A stretch of 64,000 bases of DNA. It comes from Methylotetracoccus oryzae (lineage in GTDB: Bacteria; Pseudomonadota; Gammaproteobacteria; Methylococcales; Methylococcaceae). The stretch spans positions 62,001-126,000 of the forward strand of contig NZ_SRSH01000013.1 in assembly GCF_006175985.1 (NCBI RefSeq), in the 5' to 3' direction. Positions within the stretch are counted from its first letter, which is position 1. Each line of letters opens with the position of its first letter. Positions 1-9,095 of the stretch are shown piece by piece. The position numbers and the translations under genes are program-made. The notes below the pieces were generated by a model. The model was not told where the DNA came from. It saw nothing but the letters and a program-made list of their open reading frames with translations, and did not search any database.

Positions 1-1835
1 GCAATCTCGGTATCGAGGGCTTCGGCACGCTCGTGCACCTTGCGGTACATGTCGACACGGCCCTCGATCGAAAGCCTGCGCTCTCGCAGGCACTCGAGTA
101 GCGGCACGAAAACGGTGGCGGCCCACGCCGAGGATTCGTCATACGCCAGCTGGAAAAGGACTTGCGCCCGCGCGATCAGCGTACCGTAGAGCCGGCTGAT
201 GACGACAGTCTGATACATCGACGTCGAAGACGCGCTCGCGCGAAACTGCTCGCCCTGTTCGAAGATCTCCTCCAGTTCGGTCTGATAGGCCTCCATCGAG
301 AACTCGGCCGGCTTCAACTCCCCCAAGGCAGGGTCGGCGACGAACTGAGAGAAAATCGCGCCGGCCAGGATGCCGGCCCCTTCGCCCTTCTCGGCGGCCG
401 ACCCGAGCGCGCTGCGCAGTTCTTCCAGCACTTGTTTCATCGCGGTCTTCATGCCGAACGTGGTCAGACTGTCGGACATGCTGCGCCGGGTCCGGTCGAC
501 GATGCCCTGGATACGTCCGGGCGCCAGGACCTCCTGCAGCGATTGAGCTGTCTCCGAAAAGGTCCGAACATCCTTCGTCAGCGCCTCCACTGTGGTTGCG
601 TACGCGGCTTGCTCCGCTTGTGCCTGCTCCAGCAAACGGCGGCTGAAGGCATCGTTCCGCAGCCCCAGTTCACGAAGTTCGGCGAGTTGCCCGTCGAGAT
701 TCTGTGCGCGCTCGTCAACGATCGCGCGCCACTGCTCCAGTTCGCTAACCAGGACCCGTACAACATTCTCAACCAGTATTTCCTGGCGTATACGCACAAT
801 GTCGTCCGCCAGATAACGCTCGAGGCTCATCAGGCGCGATCGTCTCAGCAAGGATCCATCGCCCCGGATCTTGGCCAGCAGACCCTGCTTGGCCGAGATC
901 GGAAAGACGTCGCGAGATTCCACGTTCAGCGTACGGGCGGTACTCTCCACCTGCTGCTGGAGCATGGCCTCAAGTTCCGTTTCGGTATTCAACTCGTCCC
1001 AGACCGAATCGATCTTGTTGAGCACAACGATGAGCCCCTTGCGCCGCGTCTGCCGTTCACCCCTGACATGACAGCGCCAAACGTCCATATCGCTCTTGCT
1101 GACGCCGCTATCGGCCGCCACGACAAACACCACGGCCTGTGCCCTGGGCAGGAGACTGAGAGTCAGCTCCGGTTCGGTACCAAGGGCATTCAGCCCCGGC
1201 GTGTCAACGACGACAAGACCGCGCTGCAACAAGGGATGAGGAAAACTGATCAGCGCATGCCGCCAGCAAGGAATTTCCACGACGTCCGCCGGGCCGGGGC
1301 ACGCGCGAAATGCGTCTTCGGTAGATAGACCGAGACGTTCCGCCTCCTGGCGCGGAACCCGCTTCGTGGCGGCCAGGGCGCGAAAGGCCTCCTGCATCTG
1401 CAGGGGCGAACCGGCATCGAGCGGGATCTGCTGCCAACAACGGGGATCACGCTTCAACGCCGTCAGGTTCTCGTCGGACAAGCGCGTTTCGATGCCGATC
1501 AGTCTGATATAGCTTTCGCCACTCGGATCGCAAAAAATTTCAGTGGGGCACATGGTCGTGCGCCCTGGCGAAGACGGCAGCAACCGCAGCCCGGTATCTG
1601 CAAAGAACAGCGCGTTGATGAGTTCGGTCTTGCCCCGGGAGAACTCGGCCAGGAACGCCACGGTAAGAACGTCCGACTCCACCGTCTCCCGCATCCGGTC
1701 CAACTCTGTCAACAGGGCATCGCCCCCGAGTCCTGCTACCAGCAGCCAGGCGCGATAGCGTTCGATCGACTCGATCAGACGCTGCCGCCAAGCCTCGTGC
1801 GCGCGTAGCGTTTCTGCCAATCCGTTCATGTTCAT
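1..1835 (-). CDS. Dynamin-like GTPase (3' end cut off by window edge)
   Basis: Large dynamin-superfamily GTPase, expected to act at the membrane (remodelling or stress response) by analogy with bacterial dynamin-like proteins; the exact role is unknown. About 611 residues are visible and the C-terminus lies outside the window. The GTPase motifs are in order: G1 AEFSRGKT near residue 63-70, G2 TTMCPTEI, G3 DTPG near 211 and G4 NKID near 273, followed by a long helical stretch. The usual first glycine of G1 is alanine. Two in-frame ATGs lie at 1835 and 1829; 1835 is chosen because GGCGAGAG sits at good spacing before it. It is divergent from the small membrane protein at 2092. Family call is firm, function inferred. 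Confidence 0.88.
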   Translation of the reverse strand, partial: MNMNGLAETLRAHEAWRQRLIESIERYRAWLLVAGLGGDALLTELDRMRETVESDVLTVAFLAEFSRGKTELINALFFADTGLRLLPSSPGRTTMCPTEIFCDPSGESYIRLIGIETRLSDENLTALKRDPRCWQQIPLDAGSPLQMQEAFRALAATKRVPRQEAERLGLSTEDAFRACPGPADVVEIPCWRHALISFPHPLLQRGLVVVDTPGLNALGTEPELTLSLLPRAQAVVFVVAADSGVSKSDMDVWRCHVRGERQTRRKGLIVVLNKIDSVWDELNTETELEAMLQQQVESTARTLNVESRDVFPISAKQGLLAKIRGDGSLLRRSRLMSLERYLADDIVRIRQEILVENVVRVLVSELEQWRAIVDERAQNLDGQLAELRELGLRNDAFSRRLLEQAQAEQAAYATTVEALTKDVRTFSETAQSLQEVLAPGRIQGIVDRTRRSMSDSLTTFGMKTAMKQVLEELRSALGSAAEKGEGAGILAGAIFSQFVADPALGELKPAEFSMEAYQTELEEIFEQGEQFRASASSTSMYQTVVISRLYGTLIARAQVLFQLAYDESSAWAATVFVPLLECLRERRLSIEGRVDMYRKVHERAEALDTEI

Positions 1836-2091
1836 GTGAACTCTCGCCATCGCGTCGAGGGCGGCTGGGGGATCATGACGCCCGAGAACCGCAGTACAGC
1901 CCAAGGCTGCCGCGGGAATCAGATCTATCCCGCTGAAGCGCGTTGCCATTAAGTCTAGCTACCGGGGCGGCGCGATGCCCCGAGACGGGACCAGGACTTG
2001 AAAACGCGTGGTGTCGACGCCACCAACTGATGGGCATAACCTCGCGCGTGCCGCGACACGGCACGAAGACCGCAAAAGAGAGTGAGCATCG

Positions 2092-2334
2092 ATGGATATC
2101 CTTATGTACCTGCTGTTCCTGGCTGTCGGATTCGGACTTGGGGTGATTTGCAGCGTCAGCATCCTGGCCAACCGGATCGAGCGCCTGAGTCATCAGGAGA
2201 TCACCGTACCAACTCCACAGGTTCAAGTTAACGTCAGCGCCGAACTGGTCGCCCGCTATCTGGAATCCTTCGACCTGATAGCGATCCCCAAGCACCTCGT
2301 CGCCGCAGCCGAATCACCCGCTACCAAGCACTGA
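2092..2334 (+). CDS. Small single-pass membrane protein
   Basis: An 80-residue protein with one hydrophobic segment at about residues 4-27 followed by a charged, soluble tail, so probably an inner-membrane protein anchored by its N-terminus. An AGAGTGAG stretch lies shortly before the ATG and supports the start. It lies between a divergent dynamin-like gene and the cytochrome c peroxidase gene. I do not recognise a family. A real gene is likely because the membrane segment, start signal and codon pattern agree, but a function cannot be given. Confidence 0.6.
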   Translation: MDILMYLLFLAVGFGLGVICSVSILANRIERLSHQEITVPTPQVQVNVSAELVARYLESFDLIAIPKHLVAAAESPATKH

Positions 2335-2377
2335 GCCGCGGAGTGGCCCGTCCAGCAGGGTGGGCCACCCGATCGTG

Positions 2378-2406
2378 TTGCATTGGGCGGGTTTATTCAC
2401 TATAAG
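2378..2406 (+). promoter_or_regulatory. Predicted sigma-70 promoter of the cytochrome c peroxidase gene
   Basis: TTGCAT (2378-2383), a 17-base spacer, then TATAAG (2401-2406). This is a near-consensus -35/-10 pair and leaves a leader of about 165 bases before the ATG at 2577. No regulator site was recognised beside it. Confidence 0.55.
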
Positions 2407-2576
2407 ATGCGCGCTGAACATCACAAGAACGAAGGATCCGACGGCAAGGCGCAGCCATGGCCTGGCGGGGGGCGCCCTTCCGATGTGGCTGGCGTCACTG
2501 CACGAAAGCCGCTTTACCGTTGTCGGTCCTTTGCATGTCGGACTGTCGCATAACGTCTAAACCTGAGGAGTCACAG

Positions 2577-3620
2577 ATGTCGAAGTTCAAATTTATCGGG
2601 CTTGCCGCAACCCTGGCAGCGACCGGTCTGAGTGGCGCAGCCATGGCTGCCCAATGGCAGGCATTGCCGACCAAGGCTCCGGAGCCGGCCGACAATCCCA
2701 CCACACCGGCCAAGGTCGAACTCGGCAAGATGCTGTACCTCGACCCCCGTCTGTCTTCCAGTGGCACGGTGTCCTGCAATTCCTGCCACAACGTCATGGC
2801 CGGCGGCGAAGATAACCGCGGCGGATCGGTGGGGGTCAAGGGGCAAGTCGGTGGGCGCAGCGCTCCGACCGTATGGAACTCGGCTTTCAACTCGGTGCAG
2901 TTCTGGGACGGCCGCGCCGCCAGCCTGGAAGCCCAGGCCAAGGGCCCGGTCACGAATCCGATCGAGATGGGCATGAAGAGCTGGGATGACGTCGTCGCCC
3001 GGCTGAAGGAAATACCCGGCTACCGCCAAGGCTTTGCAGCAGCCTTCGGCAGCGCGGACGCGATCAACGTCGACAATGCTGCGAAAGCGATCGCTGCCTA
3101 TGAGCGGACGCTGATCACACCCAACAGCCCCTATGACCAGCACGTCAATGGCAAGACCGGTGTGCTCACCGAGCAGCAGGTTCGCGGCATGAACGCCTTT
3201 GCCGAGGTCGGTTGCGTCAGTTGCCACAGCGGGCCGGCGTTCAACGGTCCGACACAGGCCGAGGGCACGGGTTTCTTCATGAAGTTCCCGACCTTCCCCG
3301 ATGCCGCGCTGGAAGCCAAGTACGGTTTCGAAAAGGATATCGGACGGGCCGAAGTGACCAAGAACGAAGCGGACAAGCACTTCTACAAGGTACCGACGCT
3401 GCGCAACATCGCGCTGACCGCACCTTACTTCCATAACGGCAAGGTCATGGACCTGCCGACCGCGGTTCAGGTCATGGGCAAGACCCAATTGAACAAGGAT
3501 CTCAGCGAACAGCAGGTGAACGATATCGTCGCCTTCCTGAACGCCTTGACCGGTGAGTTCCCAAGCCAGGCGATGCCGCATCTTCCGGACTATCCGAACA
3601 AGACGTTCGCCTACGAATAG
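2577..3620 (+). CDS. Di-haem cytochrome c peroxidase (periplasmic)
   Basis: Reduces hydrogen peroxide to water in the periplasm using electrons from small c-type cytochromes. The 347-residue product starts with a signal peptide (cleavage after AMA, about residue 24) and has two haem-binding motifs, CNSCH at 67-71 and CVSCH at 213-217, plus the FWDGR and NPIEMG segments typical of the CcpA/MauG family. The start at 2577 is chosen because GAGGAG lies seven bases before it and the signal peptide begins there; a longer in-frame extension to 2457 lacks these signs. A near-consensus promoter precedes it and a strong terminator follows, so it is a single-gene unit. A MauG-like role is possible, but the length and motifs fit a classical peroxidase. 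Confidence 0.92.
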   Translation: MSKFKFIGLAATLAATGLSGAAMAAQWQALPTKAPEPADNPTTPAKVELGKMLYLDPRLSSSGTVSCNSCHNVMAGGEDNRGGSVGVKGQVGGRSAPTVWNSAFNSVQFWDGRAASLEAQAKGPVTNPIEMGMKSWDDVVARLKEIPGYRQGFAAAFGSADAINVDNAAKAIAAYERTLITPNSPYDQHVNGKTGVLTEQQVRGMNAFAEVGCVSCHSGPAFNGPTQAEGTGFFMKFPTFPDAALEAKYGFEKDIGRAEVTKNEADKHFYKVPTLRNIALTAPYFHNGKVMDLPTAVQVMGKTQLNKDLSEQQVNDIVAFLNALTGEFPSQAMPHLPDYPNKTFAYE

Positions 3621-3645
3621 ATCCCACCGTCCACGGTGCCGACGA

Positions 3646-3678
3646 AGCCAGCCCCTGTCGGGGGCTGGCTTTTTTTTT
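3646..3678 (+). terminator. Rho-independent terminator
   Basis: A perfect 10-base stem (3646-3655 pairing with 3661-3670), a five-base loop and an eight-T run. It follows the peroxidase stop codon by 25 bases. Confidence 0.93.
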
Positions 3679-3787
3679 GTGATTGGGTAGATTGTTTTTA
3701 GGGGCGGGCCGAAACCATCCACCCTGCAGGCCATGCCGGGCACGGCCTGCCACACTGCGAGGAACCCACTGACGCGAGACCATGCCC

Positions 3788-5332
3788 ATGAAATTCCTGG
3801 CCGTTCACCCCAGTCCGCTGATGTACACAAAGATTTTCCTGCGCCTGGAACCGCTCGGACTCGAACTCGTCGCCGAGACCGCACGCCGGGCCGGGCATCA
3901 GGTAAGGCTTTTGGACTTGCAGGTCGAAACACACCAGGATTTCGAGCGGGAACTCCGGGACTGGGAACCGGACATCATCGCCTTCTCGCTGAACTATCTC
4001 GCCAACGTCCCCGAGGTGATCGATCTGGCCAAGGCCGCCAAGGACCTGCTGCCTAACAGCTTCATCTTCATCGGCGGGCACAGTGCCTCGTTCACCGCTC
4101 ATGAACTACTGGAACACGGCGAGGGCAAGATCGACTGCATCCTCAAGGGCGAAGGGGAATCAGGCCTGCCGCCGCTGCTCGAAGCCATCGAGCATGACCG
4201 GCGCAACGTCAGTGCGGTACCCGGCGCCGTCACGCTGGACGGTGAAGGTCCGCCGCCGGGATTCGTCGCCGATCTCGACGACATCCGTCCGGCACGCGAC
4301 CTGATCAGACATCGCCGGAAGTATTTCCTGGGCACGCTCGATCCCTGCGCATCGATCGAATTCACCCGCGGCTGTCCATGGGACTGCGCGTTCTGCAGCG
4401 CATGGACCTTCTACGGGCGCAGCTATCGGGTCATGAGTCCGGACAAGGCCGTCGACGAACTGGCGCGCATCCGCGAACCGGGCGTGTTCATCGTCGATGA
4501 CGTGGCCTTCATCCAGGACAGGCACGGCCTGGAGATCGGCGAGGCGATCGCGCGACGCGGCATCAAGAAAGAGTACTACCTGGAAACCCGGGGCGACGTG
4601 CTGCTGCGGAACAAGGAGGTGTTCAAGCTCTGGAAACGCCTCGGCATGGAATACATGTTTCTCGGGGTCGAGGCCATCGACGAAGAGGGGCTGACCAAGT
4701 TTCGCAAGCGGGTCAGCCTGGGCAGGAACTTCGAGGCGCTGGAATTCGCCCGCTCGCTGGGCATCACGGTTGCGATCAACATCATTGCGGACCCCGATTG
4801 GGATCGTGACCGCTTCAAGGTCATCCGCGAGTGGTGCATGGAAATCCCCGAAATCGTCAACATCAGCGTCAATACCCCCTATCCCGGCACAGAGACCTGG
4901 CTGACCGAATCGCGCCCGCTGACCACGCGCGACTACCGTATGTTCGACATCCAGCACGCCGTATTGCCGACCCGACTACCGCTGAACGAGTTCTACGAGG
5001 AACTGGTCAGGACGCAACAGGTGCTCAACATGAAGCACCTCGGCTGGGAATCGCTGAAGGGGACGGCGCGGATCGTCGGCCGCCACCTGCTACGCGGGCA
5101 AACCAACTTCCTGAAGAGCCTTTGGAAATTCAACAGCGTGTTTAACCCCGCGCTGCAGATGGCTGATCACGCTCGGCCGGTCAAGTACGAGATGGCGCCT
5201 CCACCGCCTCGGTGCGAGGCGAAGATCGACATGAAGAACCTCTATGTCCACCAGTCGCGCGGGCGAAAGAGCCGCGCGCTGGACGACTCCACCGAGCGCT
5301 TCGTCGACGAGACGCGGGCGGGCGCCGCCTGA
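3788..5332 (+). CDS. hpnR: Hopanoid C-3 methylase HpnR (B12-binding radical SAM)
   Basis: Methylates the hopanoid A ring at C-3, giving 3-methylhopanoids. The 514-residue protein has an N-terminal cobalamin-binding-like Rossmann domain (about 1-140), then a radical SAM domain whose iron-sulfur cysteines are C196, C200 and C203 (CPWDCAFC). Segments such as MKFLAVHPSPLMYTK and VDDVAFIQ match HpnR as I remember it. The start at 3788 gives the family-like N-terminus and better spacing to a weak GCGAGA; ATG 3782 is the alternative. No other hopanoid genes (such as shc) are in the window, so this is a stand-alone tailoring gene. It converges on the next gene with only 15 bases between the stop codons. 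Confidence 0.9.
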   Translation: MKFLAVHPSPLMYTKIFLRLEPLGLELVAETARRAGHQVRLLDLQVETHQDFERELRDWEPDIIAFSLNYLANVPEVIDLAKAAKDLLPNSFIFIGGHSASFTAHELLEHGEGKIDCILKGEGESGLPPLLEAIEHDRRNVSAVPGAVTLDGEGPPPGFVADLDDIRPARDLIRHRRKYFLGTLDPCASIEFTRGCPWDCAFCSAWTFYGRSYRVMSPDKAVDELARIREPGVFIVDDVAFIQDRHGLEIGEAIARRGIKKEYYLETRGDVLLRNKEVFKLWKRLGMEYMFLGVEAIDEEGLTKFRKRVSLGRNFEALEFARSLGITVAINIIADPDWDRDRFKVIREWCMEIPEIVNISVNTPYPGTETWLTESRPLTTRDYRMFDIQHAVLPTRLPLNEFYEELVRTQQVLNMKHLGWESLKGTARIVGRHLLRGQTNFLKSLWKFNSVFNPALQMADHARPVKYEMAPPPPRCEAKIDMKNLYVHQSRGRKSRALDDSTERFVDETRAGAA

Positions 5333-5347
5333 CCTGCCTCGTTTCGC

Positions 5348-6628
5348 TCAAAAGCGATAGATCGCGAGGGCGGCGATCCGCGCTTCGATCTCCCGCCTGA
5401 CCTCGTCGAAGGCAGCGCTCTCGATCGACCCGAAACGCCGTTCGAACTCGTCGGTCCGCATGTGCTCGGGCAGGTCTTTGATCGGTGGCATGAACAGCGA
5501 CTCGTCAGCGGACTGGCTCAGGCGCTTCTGCAGATTGCGGGCGGCTTCGGGCGAATGCACGGCGAACTTGCCGAAGGTCGCGCCGGCAGTGTCGGCCGCC
5601 AAATCCGTGAAGCTGAACCCGCTGCCACTGTGGATATCGTTGATCTCCTTAGCCATGGCCGCAACGTCGGCGAGGGTGCGTGTGCCGGATACCACCAGCG
5701 CCGCCGAAATGACGAAATGCTGGGCTGTGTCGACGCGCCGGTTGAGTAAGGCCAGACGCCGGGGCACCAATGGCTCCGCGCTGCTGACATCGCCGATCGG
5801 GCTGACATCCCGCCCATTGACATAAGCGTTCAGCAGCAGGATCACGGCGCGATTTTCCTCGACGGGTTCGTGGTCCACCAGGGAACGCGCCTGCGCGAGG
5901 GCGAACAGCGGCTGCATCAAGGTCGAGAGGCGGACATATTTCTTGATTTCCGGCCGGCTGACGACATCGCTCAGACACTGCTGATAGATCACCAGCCGCT
6001 CGCGCAGCGCGACATCGGTCTCCCAGTCGCCGGCCTGATCAAGCGCCTTGCGGGTCCAGTCGAAATGCACCCTGAGGCGGCCGTCCACGACACGTACCTC
6101 CTGCACCACATCCGCAGCGATCCGCCGATAGCGGGAGACTGACTTGGATTGGAGCAGGATCTCCAGCAGCCAGCCGATCAGCGGGTGCGGGACGGCCAGA
6201 CGCCCCACCTTCAACTGCCGGACCACCGGAAACGGTTCGGCGTCATCCGCGATCAGGCGAACGTTCAGGTACAGATCCGCCCAGGGCCACGGCAGCTTGG
6301 CGGTGGCCTGCATGCGCAGCCGCGGCCCGCGAATCGAGAACTGCGCGCCGCCCAACAAGCGCTTCCGCGCGAAGGCATATTGCGTGATCGTCGCCATGTC
6401 GTCGGTGGTGAGCGCAACGGTCTTGCGCACAATCTGCCGCCGGCTGTCCGGCACCGAATTGCGTAGGATCGAGCGCGTCCGGGATAGCGCATCGGTCTGC
6501 GCCACAGGAACCAGATCCACGGCAGGAACCCGACTGAGTACCAGCAGTGGCAGCAGCACGGCCAACGCAAGGATCGCGGCAGCCAGTGACGCGGCCGGAC
6601 GAAAGAAGGGACGCATGCTGTCGATCAT
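5348..6628 (-). CDS. Conserved-looking membrane-anchored protein of unknown function
   Basis: A protein of about 426 residues if started at ATG 6628; ATG 6616 is an alternative and neither has a good ribosome site. One hydrophobic segment (about residues 11-31) is followed by a large, mixed alpha/beta soluble part that should face the periplasm. The reading frame extends open to 6838, but that extension looks non-coding (proline and arginine rich, no structure). I do not recognise a domain. It is read in the same direction as the DUF3047 operon but separated from it by 281 bases, so it may be a separate unit. Confidence 0.7.
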   Translation of the reverse strand: MIDSMRPFFRPAASLAAAILALAVLLPLLVLSRVPAVDLVPVAQTDALSRTRSILRNSVPDSRRQIVRKTVALTTDDMATITQYAFARKRLLGGAQFSIRGPRLRMQATAKLPWPWADLYLNVRLIADDAEPFPVVRQLKVGRLAVPHPLIGWLLEILLQSKSVSRYRRIAADVVQEVRVVDGRLRVHFDWTRKALDQAGDWETDVALRERLVIYQQCLSDVVSRPEIKKYVRLSTLMQPLFALAQARSLVDHEPVEENRAVILLLNAYVNGRDVSPIGDVSSAEPLVPRRLALLNRRVDTAQHFVISAALVVSGTRTLADVAAMAKEINDIHSGSGFSFTDLAADTAGATFGKFAVHSPEAARNLQKRLSQSADESLFMPPIKDLPEHMRTDEFERRFGSIESAAFDEVRREIEARIAALAIYRF

Positions 6629-6909
6629 CGCGGCGGGGCCGCCGGTCGGGCCTGACAGCGGCACACGGACATTCCAGACATTCAGGAACTGTGGGGGGGG
6701 TTGGCGAAGGGTTTCAGGATGCCATCTTGGCGCGTGGACGCGTAACAGGCAATCCCTCACGTGTGGAATAAGTGGCCCCGCCATATGCCCTGGCGGGCCG
6801 TCGCTGCCGGGGAACGGCGCTTGACTGTCCGGCCGCATCTGTCCGACGGCGCGACCGAGCGGAGGAACTTCAGCGGAGAGAAGCCGGCTGGCAGACCCGG
6901 GGCACAGCG

Positions 6910-7581
6910 TTAGTCCGAGGAAAAGAAGATGTCACCGTAATATGCCAGCGCGCTGCCTCCGGCGTTATCGGTATCGGTCATCAACGCAACGGCATCCAGT
7001 TGCTCGACACCATCGCCGAAAAGCCGGCGCCAGTCATCGCGGACATTTCGCTTCTCGGTGACCCAACGGCCGGCCTCGCGATCACCCGAGCGCAAGGCCA
7101 GCATCAGCACGCCGTTGCCCGCGAACGCGTTCGGCCAATGAGTCCCCACCATGGCAGAGCTGGACCACACATAGTTCAGTGCCCGCGTCCTCCAGAACGC
7201 GAGTCCGCCACTGACGATAACGTAGAGGCGAGCCGGATAATCGTCACCGCTCCGGCTCCGTTCGTCCGGGTTGCCCAGCGTTCGATCCACCCGCCAGGAC
7301 CAGTTCAGATAGGGCGTTCGGTTCAGATCCACCGTGAGCTCGCGATAGAGGCCGGACGCAGCTGCCTCACTGTGGGCCCGCAACACGGACTTGCCGTTCA
7401 GCCGCACCAGGCCGTACTCCGTGACGCCCTTGAAAGCCTTGCGCTGCCAACCAACCAGATCGCCAGCGGAAAAGGTGCCCACGTCCAGGCGCTCAGCCAT
7501 GGCGCCGAGGGGGGCAAGCGAACCCAGCAGCAGCATCCACATCTGCCCGGTTATCCCAAGCCTGTGCCGCAGCGGGCTCAC
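6910..7581 (-). CDS. DUF3047 domain protein, exported
   Basis: A 223-residue protein with an N-terminal signal peptide (about 1-29) and a beta-rich domain matching the DUF3047 family: the segments LNWSWRVD, DDYPARLYV and YYGDIFF are typical. The family's biochemical role is not known; the fold suggests a jelly-roll-type binding domain in the periplasm. Its ATG overlaps the stop of the upstream lipoprotein-like gene by four bases (ATGA), so the two are translationally coupled, and it is the last gene of the SDR-EamA-unknown-DUF3047 operon. Confidence 0.8.
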   Translation of the reverse strand: MSPLRHRLGITGQMWMLLLGSLAPLGAMAERLDVGTFSAGDLVGWQRKAFKGVTEYGLVRLNGKSVLRAHSEAAASGLYRELTVDLNRTPYLNWSWRVDRTLGNPDERSRSGDDYPARLYVIVSGGLAFWRTRALNYVWSSSAMVGTHWPNAFAGNGVLMLALRSGDREAGRWVTEKRNVRDDWRRLFGDGVEQLDAVALMTDTDNAGGSALAYYGDIFFSSD

Positions 7582-9095
7582 AACGGCCTCAGCAAACTGT
7601 CCAGGAGATCGGCGTCATCGAAATGGCGACGGCCGACGAGCGCGATGGCATGGGTGCCGATCCGTCGCATGGCGCCCGGACTCGGCACTCCCGACGGCCA
7701 CAGCAGGAAGCGCTCGATACGTTGGGTGTGCGGCACGAGGCCGTCCGGACCGAAAAGGCTGCGGCGTGAGCCCCGGGATGTGCGCATGGCCAAAAGCTCT
7801 TCGTGCTCCCGCCATGCATAGCGCTGCGCGGGAAGTTCCTCAGTGTCCGCATAAACGGCCTGAAGGTAATGTTCGCCAGCCGAAATGCGAAGGACCAGCC
7901 GCTGCCCGGGGCGGGGCGGCAACAGCGGCGCCGGCGACAGCACGGGCTCGCTGTGCAGCGCGGGCTGTTGCACGCGGTAGCCCAACCCCGGGAAGACCTG
8001 ATAGTAACAGCCGCAGGGATGGATGCTGTCGTAGGCGAGCGGCGCGCCCTGCCGATCGAGTGTGACGCGCCAGATCAGGCCGTCGAGATCTCCGGCATAG
8101 ATGTCCAGCCAATGCTGCGCGGGCCGTCGCGGAAACCAGATCAGATAGTTCAGCTGCAACAGCGACTCTCCGCGAAAACGCGTGTGCGTCACGAACCGGT
8201 ACACGACAGGGCTATCGACGCGGACCGTCGGGAGGCCATCGTTACGCCACTCCACGGCACCGATCCGGTCGGCCGACGACAGCGCTTCGATTTCCCAGAC
8301 CGGTGCGAATGTCTCGAACAGTCGCCGCCGCTCGCTGCCGCGCGGATCGGGAATCGCGAGGGGGTTTTGCGCAACCCGGGCGAGCAGTGCCGGTATCGTG
8401 TCGGGGATGGGTTCCGTCCGCGCCGGTGGGGCGTAGCGGAGGCGCTGACCGCCCTGCGATAGTGGGCCCGGCGTTACGGCAAAAGCGGCCCGTAAGCGCC
8501 GATGCAAGACCGCAACACCCTGCTCCAACGCAAGGCGAGTCAACGGATAGAGCCCCACCATGCGATGCCAGCCGGAATAGGCATCTGGCGTCGTGACGGC
8601 CGCCTTGAGTCGCTCGACCCGCTCCGGCTGTGTCAGGTCACGCGCGACGAGCTGTCGGCCGCAAGTCCCTACGACCTCCTCCGGTTCGAGCCCGGGAAAA
8701 GGCGAAAACACCGCACGGGCGACGGTAGCCTGGCCCAGATTGGCAATCTCGACCCGTCGCGATGCGGCATCCAGCGCTCGCAGGCGCTCCAGCCACTGCG
8801 CCTGGGCGACGGGCCCGAGGTCGTTCCGCCGGAAGCTCGCCAGAAACCGATCGCTGCGCAGGTAGGGTGACCCGGGGAGTCGATAGGATCCTGCGTCGCG
8901 CGCGCCAGCGAGCTCGGTTAGAGCGTCCAACTCGGCAAAGAAGCGCTCGCAGCCGGCGGTGGGCGACACGGCCGGCGCGATTGGCGAGACATGGATGCAC
9001 GCTCCCAATGGCAATACTGTGCTCAGCACACCGACGCAGGGGGATCGCCAGCGGTTCCGCCGCCCTAGAACACGATTGCCGGGGAGCGCCTTCAT
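7578..9095 (-). CDS. Unknown exported protein, possible lipoprotein
   Basis: A 505-residue protein with an arginine-rich N-terminus, a hydrophobic stretch and LPLGAC ending at C33, which may be a lipobox. The mature part contains aromatic-rich beta segments and an unusual cysteine motif, HPCGCYYQVFP, near residue 360. No family was recognised. It overlaps the EamA gene upstream by four bases and the DUF3047 gene downstream by four bases, so all three are likely translated together and may form one envelope pathway. The coupling and high coding quality make the gene firm; the function is open. Confidence 0.75.
   Translation of the reverse strand: MKALPGNRVLGRRNRWRSPCVGVLSTVLPLGACIHVSPIAPAVSPTAGCERFFAELDALTELAGARDAGSYRLPGSPYLRSDRFLASFRRNDLGPVAQAQWLERLRALDAASRRVEIANLGQATVARAVFSPFPGLEPEEVVGTCGRQLVARDLTQPERVERLKAAVTTPDAYSGWHRMVGLYPLTRLALEQGVAVLHRRLRAAFAVTPGPLSQGGQRLRYAPPARTEPIPDTIPALLARVAQNPLAIPDPRGSERRRLFETFAPVWEIEALSSADRIGAVEWRNDGLPTVRVDSPVVYRFVTHTRFRGESLLQLNYLIWFPRRPAQHWLDIYAGDLDGLIWRVTLDRQGAPLAYDSIHPCGCYYQVFPGLGYRVQQPALHSEPVLSPAPLLPPRPGQRLVLRISAGEHYLQAVYADTEELPAQRYAWREHEELLAMRTSRGSRRSLFGPDGLVPHTQRIERFLLWPSGVPSPGAMRRIGTHAIALVGRRHFDDADLLDSLLRPL

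Noticed and set aside
162-1328. Plus-strand frame of 388 codons
   Set aside because: Antisense to the dynamin-like GTPase, whose G1-G4 motifs are on the other strand; it results from high GC at the third codon position.
2571-3932. Long minus-strand frame of 453 codons over the cytochrome c peroxidase gene
   Set aside because: It is antisense to a gene with two haem motifs and a signal peptide, has no recognisable domain, and runs through the terminator and the start of hpnR.
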